64,000 bases of DNA from Nautilus pompilius (Eukaryota; Mollusca; Cephalopoda; Nautilida; Nautilidae). The position numbers and the translations under genes are program-made. Below, one piece after another: positions 1-12,800 of the stretch (its first letter is position 1; each line of letters begins with the position of its first letter). The DNA lies in assembly GCA_018389105.1 (NCBI GenBank), contig JACATO010002451.1:3240501-3304500 (forward strand). Direction: 5' to 3'. The notes beneath the pieces are model-generated. The model was not told the DNA's origin. It did no database searches and saw only the letters and a program-made list of their open reading frames with translations.

Positions 1-62
1 GCCGGATTTTCTCCAGACACTCCAGTTTCCTTCCACAACTAAACAGAGGAGTTCTAGTTGTC
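1..62 (+). repeat. SINE tail fragment
   Basis: Contains cagtttccttccacaact followed by aaacagaggagttctagttg, the same tail as at 42771-42840 and about 1250-1300. The copy is cut by the window start. Confidence 0.55.
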
Positions 63-654
63 AGTTTCATTAGTTTGGTCAAAGGCAGTGGTCAGCCATT
101 TTCCAGTGCCATGCAATCTCAATCCCTACCAGACTAGTGTTCCAATCCCAATCAGAATAGTTGGTTGAAATAGAGAATATGACAACGTTACGAGAGTTGT
201 CTACTTTTAGTTGGATTTTTAAAACAAAATTGTTTAAGGTACCAACAGACATAGAAAGAAAGAAGTTATATTTATTTAATACTAATTTACTACAAGTCTA
301 AATGCTTTGTAATTTCCATTTTATCAATTATTATTCAAATGTTAAGCTGGGGAGAGTCAAGATTTATGTTTTAAGGCCAAAGAATCAGAACAATGGTTCG
401 ACAGAGGGGTATGCACAGCACCCATAGAGAGAGCTGGCAAAAAAGTGTTTGATGTTCCGTTGACTTAGGTCTCACCAAAAAAAAACAACTCTTCTGATAA
501 AAAGGAAGATCACAGCATAGTACCTGGTAGAACCAACACTATGTGGAAAGGGACGGTACAAAAGAGCAATTTTTTAAAATGTTAAAATGTAGAGATCTCC
601 CAGATATAAAATGATATAAATGACCAACTACAATCATTTCTTTGCAGAACTTAC
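1..654. other. DGKQ intron, left edge
   Basis: AT-rich intron following the last exon. Bases 1-60 match the SINE tail described separately. No coding exon of the kinase domain is visible here. Confidence 0.7.
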
Positions 655-805
655 CTTTGCCAATAATATCCAAAAGGATTTTTTCATATTGCCGTTGTGA
701 AAGTCCTGTAGGTAAGTTACCTACAAATAATGAGATATGAGGCCCATGCGGGTCTTCTATTTGCTGAATGTAGAAACGTGTCATCCGATTTTGCCGTAAA
801 GAATC
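655..805 (-). CDS. DGKQ: DGKQ exon m: segment before the catalytic domain
   Basis: This 151-nt exon (tttttgtag to gtaagt, phase 0 to 1) encodes DSLRQNRMTRFYIQQIED, then PHGPHISLFVGNLPTGLSQR and QYEKILLDIIGK. The TRFY....PH.SLFVG.LP.GLS..(Q/E)Y string is a hallmark of DGK theta just upstream of the kinase domain. The next exon, expected to begin with two bases of a split codon, must lie left of base 1. Confidence 0.96.
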
Positions 806-3800
806 CTACAAAAACATTTTAAAAGTAGATATTAATCTAATTTGATCAGCAGCAGCATTTTGAATCGACAAAACTAAAATTACTAATAAACATCAGTGGT
901 TGACCACTTTTAACTTCTGAAATGTTTTTTATCAGAATTAAAATGAACAAACAAATGTTAAAAACAAGTTTTCAAAATATTGTTGCTACAACTGCGTAGT
1001 TATCTATTAAGCTGTGTGACATGTTTGTGTCAGTCAGCCACACTGTGGCCATGGAAACTGACTCAACTGATTTCAGCAATCAAGAAGAACGGGGGGAATT
1101 CTTTCCAGCATTAGCATTAAAACTGAAAAAAGGCTGGCCGGTGGTTTGACTACTTGACTGCCATGATTGAGGGCTTGAGTTTGACTCTCGATCAGTCAAC
1201 TCAGTCTGGCTTACCTTTTCTTCTTGCTCTTACTTACCAGCCAATTGTGTTTCATCCCACATCTAAAAAGGAAGATTTCTAGTAGGAATTTCCTGACCTA
1301 ACTCAGGGGCCCTCTCGCAGAACAGGATAGGCAATGCTCTCTAGCAGTAAGCTCTCCAGGGTTGTCTCACTTGTTGAGACTGGTGCATGGCACAAGACAA
1401 CAAAACTCAAAATTGGGTTTATTTAGATCTTCTGCACTGCCCAAAATGACTTCAAATTATGAAAAGGTCTACATAGTGGGGCCAAGAACAACACTTCACA
1501 GCTTCCTTTTCTCATTTCCTACCTGGTACCAGATGCTAAAATGCAAAACTGTTTTTAATTTCCAAACTGAGATGAGGGCTAATAAATTTGCAACCTTATT
1601 GGTTGCTTAGCTGGGCAGCTTATTAGAGTTGTTATTTTTAATCTTGTAGGTAACAACAACACGCTACTGCAATTTCTGCTCCAATATTAAAAAATCAACC
1701 ACCAACTTCCACATATTTTCATCTTTCAAATATGAATATTAATGTTCTTTTCTCTTCTTTTACAAACAATTTTATTACATTTAGCTACCTAAACACTGAA
1801 AAGAAACTATTACCAACTACAGCACATGTAAAAAATTAATTAATTAGTTCAAATTTTTTTAAAAAACTACAAAAAATTTTCTGGATTGTGACCAGTCTTC
1901 CTCAAAAATATAATGTGAAGTATTCCAAATTTTCATGTTAAAAAATCATGCCCACTTCTTGACTTAATTTCAAACTTCTTTAATTATAAATATCATGAAT
2001 TTTTATCACTTGTCTTTTTAATTAGTGAAATAAAAGTGAATACCAAACGTACATAGAGAGATAATAGAACAAGTCATTTTGAATGTCTACTTTATACAAT
2101 AGGTGATAAATCAAAATCACTCACTTTCCGACATTGCTGAATGAGTTCCCATGGCCGTTCATCTCTGCCTAGTGCTCTTTCCGCAACTCCTTTGTCTAGT
2201 ACAACTTCAATTAAACTATATTTATCTGGATAATTCTGAGAAAAAAAAGGAGAAAAATTAATAATAATTTTGACGTTAATCAGTGCTGAGGTATAATACA
2301 AGCTATACAACAGTTTTGCATTGTTCTGCTTGAACCAATGCAAATGAAGGTACAGCATAAAATAATTGTTGTATCACTGAAACACATAAGTCCTGTCTGT
2401 TGCTTCCCAGTCATGTGCTAAGACATCATTAACAAAGTTGCTCAGAAACATGACAAGTTCCAAGAACCAATGGTGGATGACATGGTATTTAGCAAAATGG
2501 CTGCAATCAGAAGTTGGATCATGCAGAATAGCATGTCCTATTAAATCAATAAAATTTCAAGGACCATCCTGTTATATTCAGATAGGTAGTGAAAAAGAGG
2601 AATGCTGCCACACAGATGGAAGCAGAAAAAATTAGGTAAAACAATTCAATCTCTAGAAATGCAAACAAAGGTAAATGTAAAACATGAAGGCATTGCCATC
2701 TTGTGACTAAAGATGAAAGTAACATTATCTCAATCAGCTAAGAGCAAGCATATTGTGACTACATAAGTTAATGAGTTCTTTCACAGTTGATAAAAACACA
2801 AAATTATGCTGATGTTGTGTTATTTACAAAAAAGTAGAGGGCTAGTTTTGGCACTCCTCACCAACACCTTCTACTAGGAACTAAACTAATAAGCCTACAT
2901 CCCAATCAATCAGGATTACCTTTGGAAGTACTAGGTTATGTAATGGCTCAGGAGGACTGAAATATAATGGCTCATGTGAACTGATAACTGAAAAGCCCGA
3001 TGATATATGATTATGATTTGTGCCAGCCAATGGCCAGAAACTAAATGCAATGAATAATGAATGACACAGTGGGTGCAGTGCAATTTGTCAATACAGTGCT
3101 GGAGATCAGGGTACATAAAGACCTTATGAGTAGTTGATGGCATCTACTCAATGCTACTCTACTCTAGTTTTGGTCATGTTCCTTGTTTAGGCTCTCCATC
3201 CACCTTGCCAGTGAGAGACACTGTATTCTGCTGTCTGATAAAGGAAGTATCACAAGAACATTTGGTTAGATGTTCCTTCGTTTCAAGCTGCATAGACAAC
3301 TCATTTTGAATTTGTGCAGAACATCAAGCATATAAAGACACCTTCAAACCAAACAAAAGATAAAATCATTTTCTAATAATTTTTTTAAAAAAAGAGAGGC
3401 AATTTCAAAAATCAGTAATGGCATATGAACATCAAAGCAGCATTTTTAGATGTATTAGGACTGGTAAAATCAAGTTACAAAGAAGCTGCAAGACTGCAAT
3501 GTGCATTGCAAAGCATAGTAAGCCTTTCACTGACGGAAACTATTTAAAAGCAGCATTTCCCAATAGTTCTGGGTGTTTGTTCAATGATTTGCCAAATAAA
3601 GAATTCATCTTGTCTCAAATAAAAGGACTGCCAGAATCTCTGCAAGAACTGTTGAGCAGCATGTGAATGAAATGGCAGATAACAGAGACCAGCACACTGT
3701 AGCACTGATATTAAAGACATTTCTCACCTTGCCATTATTGCCAGGTACCGTGCTTCAGAATCAGATAGAATAACAATAGCTGAAGAGAATATGAAAGCTT

Positions 3801-6800
3801 TTATCAAACATTTTGAACATGGACAAGTGCATAAAAACAATTGTGTGTAAACACTGATTGTACACCTGCAATGGTGAGAAAGAATAGATTGTTTGTGCAG
3901 CTCCTGGAACTGTATATTGGCCATCCAATTGTTACATTTCACTGCATCATTCACTAAAAGGTTTTTCTTGTTTCTTGCTCAGCTCTATAACAAAAGAAAT
4001 GAACCATGCGTATAAAGACATTACCCTTCATACTAATGTCCGTCTGCTGTCTTAGAGCTGGCAAAATGTTGAATAGCTTTGTAAAATTCTTCTATGTCAT
4101 AAAGGAGTTTTTTTTTTAAATCCAGAAAAATACAAAAATACCCTGAACTAAGTGATGACGGGAGCTCAAGTTTCTGACTGGCATTGCTTCTCACTTCACC
4201 TTTGACTACAGGAGCCAGGTCAAACAATTTTGCATCTGCATGAAAGCTTGAAGACATTTTTTTTTGCAAAACAGGTTTTTCATTTTCATGGATATCCACG
4301 TATCACACTTCCATCACTTACCTCATCTCAAAGAGCTATCATCATGTTGCACTGCTGATGTCAATGAGATCAGTTTGCTCGTGCTAAAAGCTGAAATCTG
4401 AAAGGTTTCAGCGTTACCAATGTTTTTGTTCGTTATAAAGTCAGACCATTTCAACAACAAACGACAAGAACATACCTTTGTTTCAGGCGATGAACAGTGA
4501 ACAACGTAAAATGCAGCTCTCAGATTCAAAAAGCTCAGAGTAGTGCTCATCAAAGTTTAGAAATCTGTGGACTGAACCAAAAACTAATGAAAAAGAACCT
4601 GGGGCCTCTATTACAATCTGCTGGCCTTCACAGAGGATATTAAACTGTCCACATACCTTAGTGAGCAGATATTTTCACTTTAAATTTGTTGTCTACCATT
4701 CATGCAACAGACTGACAACTAATCCCTCAGATGCCTTTGTGCATCAAACTGTATCAAAGTACACACTGGCAATGGAAGCCTGACTTGATAAATGAAAGGT
4801 AGGTGCAAGGATTCTCCTAACGACACACCAGGACTTTTGAAGTGGTATTACAACAGCATTAGGATGTGTAACGTTACTATTAAAATAAAAACACTGGTTT
4901 CAATTGCTTTAAACTAGATGTGCATTGTGCATTCAATGAGTAGGGTATTTTTAACTATTAATTACTTGCAAAAGGTAGTCATCGTAGTCTGAACTCCACC
5001 AGCTGCTTAACCTTTAAATCGGGGGAACAAAGAGCATTCCAATGCCCCTCCTGTGATAGGGAGGACCTGAAAAGGTTCATGTCTCAGTTTTGTTTATATC
5101 AGAAAAAGCCAATGTAATACTTCGAACTAACAACAGTTTTATATAAAACCATTTTTAAAAAATTATTATTTACCTGTATTCCAAATTTTGCTAGAGCCAA
5201 TGCTATCACCTGGTCTGTGGTTGTTTCTCTGGTGACCTGAACATATTTGCAGCCAACTGCCACTCTTGAAAAGAAAAAGTAAGTTTATTTTTCTCTGGTT
5301 AGTAGTTATTTATAGCTGCTGATATAAAAAATCAGTCACAGTATACTCAGCAAAACCCGTAGGGTTCTAATTAACTTGTCTTAAAGCTTAACTGAGTCCA
5401 TTGCTGATACTTTCATCAACTACCGCCAGAAACTGGTAAGGGTGAGATAAAAATGCCATGAACCCATGAACCTTTTAAAAGGCAAACAACAACAACAACA
5501 AATTCTTTAAGGCAGAGAGAAAAATAGGCCTAAATTACTCGTGTTTTCCCAATGTTGATACAATTGACTAATTTCTACAGAGTTGTGGATTTCAGTAATT
5601 TATTTAAAGGGTTTTTAGACCTCATCTGGGGGAATAAACAGCAGCCTCAAGATTAATATTCTCATCTTGTTGTTGGGAGTGTTAATAGACTAAAAGAGGT
5701 GTAAAAAAAAAACATTGTACCAGAATGATTTGGTAAATAAAAAATCCCAGTTATTCTGAGTGATCTTTGAAAATTAAACTTGCATATCAAAGATTACATG
5801 GGAATCTAGCTGAGACATTTAAAATTGTAGAGGGGAGAAGCAGTCTGCCCGATGCATTTGTTCAGAGTGGCACAATCAATACATTTGTACAAGTTGAAAG
5901 ACTTCACTCGTCTCTGCTAATAGCTAATATGACTAAAGTCTAGATGAGCTATTAAGGAGTTATAACAGAACTTACCTTAACCCCCCTGAGTATACTTTTA
6001 TATAGCCCTTATCAGGGTCTTTTTCTTTAAATCGAAGAAAAATGGACGGTCGTTTTCCGTCTGGTGTTTTGAGCTGTATTCTGATAGGGGAACTCTCCTC
6101 TAATTCTCTCTCACCTGTGCAACAACAAAATTATGTTAAAACAGTTGATTCTTTATACCAAAAAATTTAATGTCTTAAAAAAAAAAACAACAATAAACAA
6201 AATTTACTTTAATGGTGAAATGGTCTGTCAGCAGCTGATTAAAATAACATTCTGGCATTTGACCGTAAAACTGCTTACCAATTCTTCTATGGTGATTTCT
6301 TTTTTAAAAAAAAACGAAGCTTTAAATATCCTGACAAGCATCGTATCATACTTACACTTTCATTGGAACTGCCCCCCCCTTTTTTTTGATTAAAAGTTAA
6401 TTTTAGGCTAACAACAGTCTTTATGCAATGTATTTAAATGATGATGAATACATAAACCACCATGTTGTTGTGTTGTATATGCGCTTTGATGTTTATAAGA
6501 GAACCCTGGTGAAGCAGCATATCAGCAGGAAAAAACCCACTATAAAACTCCTCTCTTTTTCTTTTTAAATGCAGGAAACTCACGCAGCTGGCCAGTGAAG
6601 AAAAGCAAGAATAAACTATCCCAGAGAGGTACAACATCAAAACTGGTCTCAAACTGAATTTAAACTCAGGCCCTGAACAATGAGCTGCTCAACCGCCATT
6701 TAAAACCAGTTTCTGTGCTGACACAAAGCAGAGAGAAATGTGTAGAGCTGTGTTAAATGTACTTTAGCAACTCAATTAATCTCCAACTGTAGAAAATTTT

Positions 6801-9800
6801 TTGTTCTTTATTAATTAGCTTATTGACTGAAAACTGAAAAACTATTATACATTCTCCACAAATAAAGTCAAACTAAACACATTAACAAATTTATACACAA
6901 GCTGTTCTGGTTGGTGACTACTGTAAATCCAATGTGACACAGAAAATTTGATGTAGATGGATGCTCAGATTGTCTTTTTTCTAATATGAGAAACTTACCA
7001 AATTCTGATGCTTCCGAGACATAGTAATTTTTGGGATCGTCAGATATATGGAATGTTTTAAGGGCTGCCTCCTGGAATACCAGAAAAAAATATATTAGTT
7101 ATTCAGTCAAAGCAGCCCTAAAGATGGTGATGCCTGTGAAGTCACAATGTTCAACTAATGAAATAGAAAAGTACATTCAAATTTCTGGAGTTAAGTAAGT
7201 ATAGTAAATTAAAACCATTATCATCTTTTGTTCTATTTTAAAAAATATTTCCCTATAATATATAGTATTATGTATTGTGTTTTTAACTGTCAGACATTTT
7301 GAATTGATTTCAACATGGGTTTTAATTACACCTGAGAAACATGAATACAATAATCTCTTACCAGGATAGCTTGAGCCGGGGCGTGTTTTGAAACTGAGAT
7401 GGTTCTGTACATACGACGTTTCAAGGAAGCATTGCCATCAAAGACTCGAATAACTTCAGCTGAAAGAACAAAGATGATACCATTTACATTCAGTGGTTAA
7501 TCACCATGTTGACGAAGGAAATCAGGAAAGTCTTAGCTAAAATTCATTATTCATTATCATTAATAATAAAGTGATTATTTATTAATGATCAAACACAGTT
7601 GTTTATGTTGTTGTTTTCATTTCATTAAAAACAAAACTAGTCTCTCTCTCTCTCTTATTTCTCATGCATGTGGTGGTGATTTTGTTTTCTATTTTCTAGA
7701 AGCATTCTTGTCAATAAATACCAAACTGTAACAAACAGAGACAAGCTCTGATGGCACATCAATGTAGTGACTGGTTTGAATCTGTTGGTCCAAGCGCGTT
7801 TAAATAAAAACAGCACATTTAGTGAGTTCTTTTAACTACTGTAAATTCCGGAATGTGATTTTCTTCTTTTTCCAGCCACTGGCTGTATGCTTAATATACA
7901 TCTTTGTCTTATAAAAGCTTTATTTTAAAAAAATATATCTGTATGGATGAGTAGGGATCACTATAAAGGGACCTACATAACACAAAAAAGAGAATTAATT
8001 AATTTAATAGTTAAAGAAATAGCTCAAAGTATATTTATCTAAAAAGTGTAGTGAGACAACTTTCTGTTTGAAACAAGGAAATTGCACTGCTTCAGAAAGA
8101 ATAAACCGACTATTCCAGTAGATATGTTTAATTATAAGAAAAATTTACTTTTGCTGAAATTCTAGAATAACTATACATTTTTTTAAAACAAGTTTTTATA
8201 CACATTAGCTGCAGATCTTCATTTCTACTTAGGTGCTCCCCATAAAAAATGTTAAGATTTTAACTTTTAAACTGACAAATGATTTTGTTTTGATCCTAAA
8301 AGTTTTTGTAGTGCATGTGGAAGATTTTGATTTATTTATAGTGCCCAATTTTCAGACAGGGTGGTGGCAATGACAAATGTTTGTTCAATCCTGAATCATC
8401 CCATTTTTGTTGCATTTCTAACATTGTTGATAGTTAGTGAACAAAATGGCCTGATAAACTACAAGTTTTATACTCAGGTGTGCACTGTACAGTATTGTTA
8501 TTTTTAGAATCAAACTTACCTTCACTGTCTTTATCTTTGTCTTTTCCATCTTTCTCCCGTGGTGACCGCCGTTCCCGCTCCTCATCTTCTTTCGAGTCTC
8601 CACTTGATGACCACTCTTCAGACACTGTCCGTGCTACAAATATGATGTAGCCTGTTTATAATGGACACATTTTATATAAACACAGGTAACAGGATATCAA
8701 TTATCTTTTTTTTTTCCTTCAAGAAAAAAAAAAAATTGCCGTTTCAAGGCATCGGGTTTTGTCAATTATAGGAAAATTTCTACCACTGTTGTACTTGGTT
8801 GCAGGATGTCTTTCAACTTCAATAGCTATTCGACAAAGGTATATTGAAAATTTTCCCAAGGTAAACTTATCCTAACACTAAAATATAAAAAAAAAACTAA
8901 CAAATGTCCAGCCTGCTATAGTGTTTATAAACAGATTATCACTTGTAGCCTAAAACTCTGAAGAAGAAAAAAAGAAACTACAGATGTTTGTACCATAAGT
9001 ACCAATGCTCCTCAATAATTGAAAGTCTAATTCATTTTTTAATGGTCAGAAAAGCTAAGATCCTCCATTCCCGACTCCCGTTCCAACCTGACAGCATCTA
9101 AGAACAAAACAAAGACCTAAAACTTGGACCGCATTCTTCATCAAATAGGGTCTAACCAAAACTTTAAATTGAAGAACAAAAATGTCAGGAGCTTTCATTG
9201 TGATAGTTTCATTTAATAAACCTAATATTTAGTTTGCTTTACTTAACACATGGCTACAATGTTTTATCCGCCTTTAGGGTATACTAAATACTTACTGCAA
9301 GAGCTCGTACATCAGTATTGTAGATTGGTCAATCACACTAACAATACAGCAGCTATTTAGAATTATTGAGACTCAATGTAAATACATTCACACTCAGAGA
9401 TTGTAATTTTTTGCAACTTCTCAGCCCATTTATTCAAATGTTTTAGGTTCTCCTAAAGTCTTGATGAGAATTAGCCCTTGCCATACCAGCACTTCTGTAA
9501 TTTACCCACTAACCCAATATCCATGTTATTTATGTAAATAGAATCGGTATCAGAAGACATCCTTCAGATTTGTAACATCTAGTAAAGCTGCAGTACCAGA
9601 TAAAGCAACACGCCACCACTTTCTGGTTAAACAATAAGTAGGTTAACAGATGATGCAATAAATATCCCAATAATGCCAGCACATTTCACTTTAACATTAT
9701 GCGTACAATATTATAAAGACAAAAGAATAAATAAGAAATAACACAAAAAGTCTTTCAATAAAACGTGTTTAGTTTCTTTTTCTTTTATTTTTCAAAGACT

Positions 9801-12800
9801 AATAGACAAAAACTTGTGTGTGATATTTCAAGCATTTTATCCAAACTAAGATAGGTTTCATTAAAAGAAAACTCCACAAGTCTGTCTCTCTCTCTCTCTC
9901 TCTCTGTCTGTTTGCATGGTTACATCTTCAAAAGTGGATTATCATAAAAGAGATGGAATTAAACTGAATATTTAGCCATCATTTATCTATGGGAGTAGAT
10001 AGGTAGTTCTAACTTTACAAATGCTGAAATTACTGGGTGTTTGTAGACTAAACAGAAGATATCAACCAACAGCAAGAAAACTCATCAGGAAAAATGGCGA
10101 GTGTGCCATCCAGTGCGATCTGCAGATAAGTGCCTAATGCCACCACCCACTTTGTGCACCAGCATTCACCTTATTAAAAGTAAATAATGTAGATGAAAAA
10201 AGCTGCGACTGGAGATGTTTTGACTGAATTCTTCCTGCTTTCCCCCCCCCTTTCATATTTTAACAGACAATCCTTGAATTTCAAGCAATTTAACAGCCAA
10301 ATGTCACACAAGTGACATGGCTTCAGAACCTAACAGAAGTTTGAATTTTACACAATTTATCAATAATTATTAGAGTTTTTTCAGAGATGCTATGATTCCG
10401 AACTTCAAATTTATCTTTAGCTGAAAAATTTTCTTGGTAGCTCTATCTATTACATCCTGACTTACGACTTACTAAGCAGTGGATGAGACTATTGCATACT
10501 AACAATATAAAAAAATATTATTTCAATGTTTTTCTTTTGCTTCTACCAAAAGAGAAACCTTTTAAATTATTTTTTTAAATAAATGGAACTGGTACTTACT
10601 GGGTAACGCTGTAGTTCCGATGAAGAATGACAAAAAAAAAAAGAAAAAAGAATTATGACATTAACAAACTTAAACAAGGATTTAGTATAACAATATAATT
10701 ATCATTAGACTGTACCCAATAATAGTAATAAGAAAAACTAATCCCTAATTTTGTTAATGATAATTAAGGAATGTAAAGATGTGAGTGCTACATCACTACA
10801 GAACATCAAATCATTTCTCCAATAGAGTCTAATTAATGTCTTGACATCATTTCGAATAACAGAGGTCAAAACTGTCTTAATTCATTTCCTAGACTTATTA
10901 GGTGCTTAATAGTGGATCCTTCTCGTGTAACAAGATAAAAAAAAAAAACAATAAGGTCTTTTTCAAAATTGAAGACAAAAGAGCAATTTGTCCTTTAGTT
11001 AATATGTGCTCCTTGCTAGTACAGTAGCAGCTCAAATATGCTTCTATGCTAACCCAACATCATTATTAAACTCAACGAAGTTTCAGTTTCATCAATAACT
11101 AATAAACCATTAGGATTATCAGTGACTTTAGTGGAGGAAGAGATAGATACAGATGTTAACAAACATACCTGTGACAAACCATTTTGTAGTATTTTTTCTT
11201 AACTTAAAATTTAAAAATACAATAATATAAAGTCGCTGTTCTGTGTTTTTTGATCATTTGCACTTTATCAACAAAATGTAAAATGTAGCACCTTGTGAAG
11301 TCTGACTACTTGTCATTTTTTGATGATTACAAAGTAAGTAAGTAGATAAACCAAGACACATCAACAGAGTTATTCAATACAAAGAAGCACATCCTGTCTG
11401 TGGTTCCTCTACATTTTTATCTACAAGTTCCATCATCTCTAGCTGACTGGTTATTATCATCCACTGAGACCATGCCATATTAATGAGGAAAAATTTTAGA
11501 AAAATATTACCAAGTTCTGAGCCAGCTTTACCCCCTCCTCCTGTTTCTTTGGGTCTTATTACTAAAAAAAAATTCTGAATACCTAAAAAACGCCTGTTGA
11601 ACTACTAATAATTGTCAAGTCTTATACCATAAAAGTCTTCAATCTAGAAGTCCTTTCAAGGAGATTTGTTTAAAACAACTGCAAACGTAAGAAGTCAGTT
11701 AGGGAAACTACACTAAAGAACTGCCAATTAATTTCAGTAAAACATTTAGTTCACTAAGCAAGATAGTATACACTAACAAATAAAGTGTTTTTTTCATTTT
11801 GAAATACCCATTAGATCTCTTACTGTTTGTTTTTCCTCCTTTTCAAAGAATTTTAAAATTTGGATGAGAAATTCAAGAACCTGTCTGCCTAAATGCAACC
11901 TTCAGCTAAGTAAAAAAAGTACTGTCGGATTCTGAAATTTTCTCTCTAATTGTTTACTTGTTTTTCTCATTTTGCACTATAGCAGACTTGTTAAAAGTAC
12001 TTTTTATTGAAGCCAATGCTATGAATAACTATGCACAAAGAAAAGTAAATGGCTGTCATGCTGCTTACTGGTATTGGAGTAGAATTTTCGTATATAAAAA
12101 TCCTGTGTCAATGGTAAAAAAATGGTCATTAAAGATGTGGAAAGGGGCATCCAATACAGCAATAAAAGGGGAAAAGTTAGGATGGGTTATTTGTCATAGT
12201 CTGAGTTCAGATCTTATTGAATACTTTTTCTAGATTGTCTCACCACTTAACCTAGTATCCATGTATACAAATGTGTCTGCCATGACAAAAAATCAAAAAA
12301 AAAAAAAAAGCCAGACTAAAAAGAAACCTAGTAATTACTGTATTGTACATGAACAAGGTGCACACTTTATGCATTGACTATTTATGCTAAGATGGTCTAA
12401 TATGGTGAACAGTTAAGAATAATAGCCATTCTTTCCTTTCCTCCTCCCCCAAAAGCCAATATTATTAGCCTATGGCAGCTTGAAGCACAAAGAAAAACAA
12501 AACTACTATTTATAAAAACTTGTGGTAAATTAATACAAGAGCCTGTGGTAAATTATTAATAATCTGACAAAATGTGTTCTGCAACTAAAATAGATTGTGG
12601 CATGATGCTATGATTAATAATTGACAGAAACACTCTAGTAATTGATGCTAAAATCCTGTTGACCCTAATTTCATTCTCCATCATCATAAAGATCAATGAA
12701 GCGAGTTTCAAGAGTTAAACTCTAGTAGTAATATTATTATTAGGGGGAAAAAAAATTAGCATAATTTTGAGTAGTTGTTTTCTTACAAGTGTTTGTTAAA

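Noticed and set aside
1120-1200. A functional tRNA gene
   Set aside because: The A- and B-box-like motifs are present but the cloverleaf stems do not pair and a SINE body follows.
11958-12233. A 91-codon plus open frame inside a kinase intron
   Set aside because: No recognisable motif and no splice or start context.
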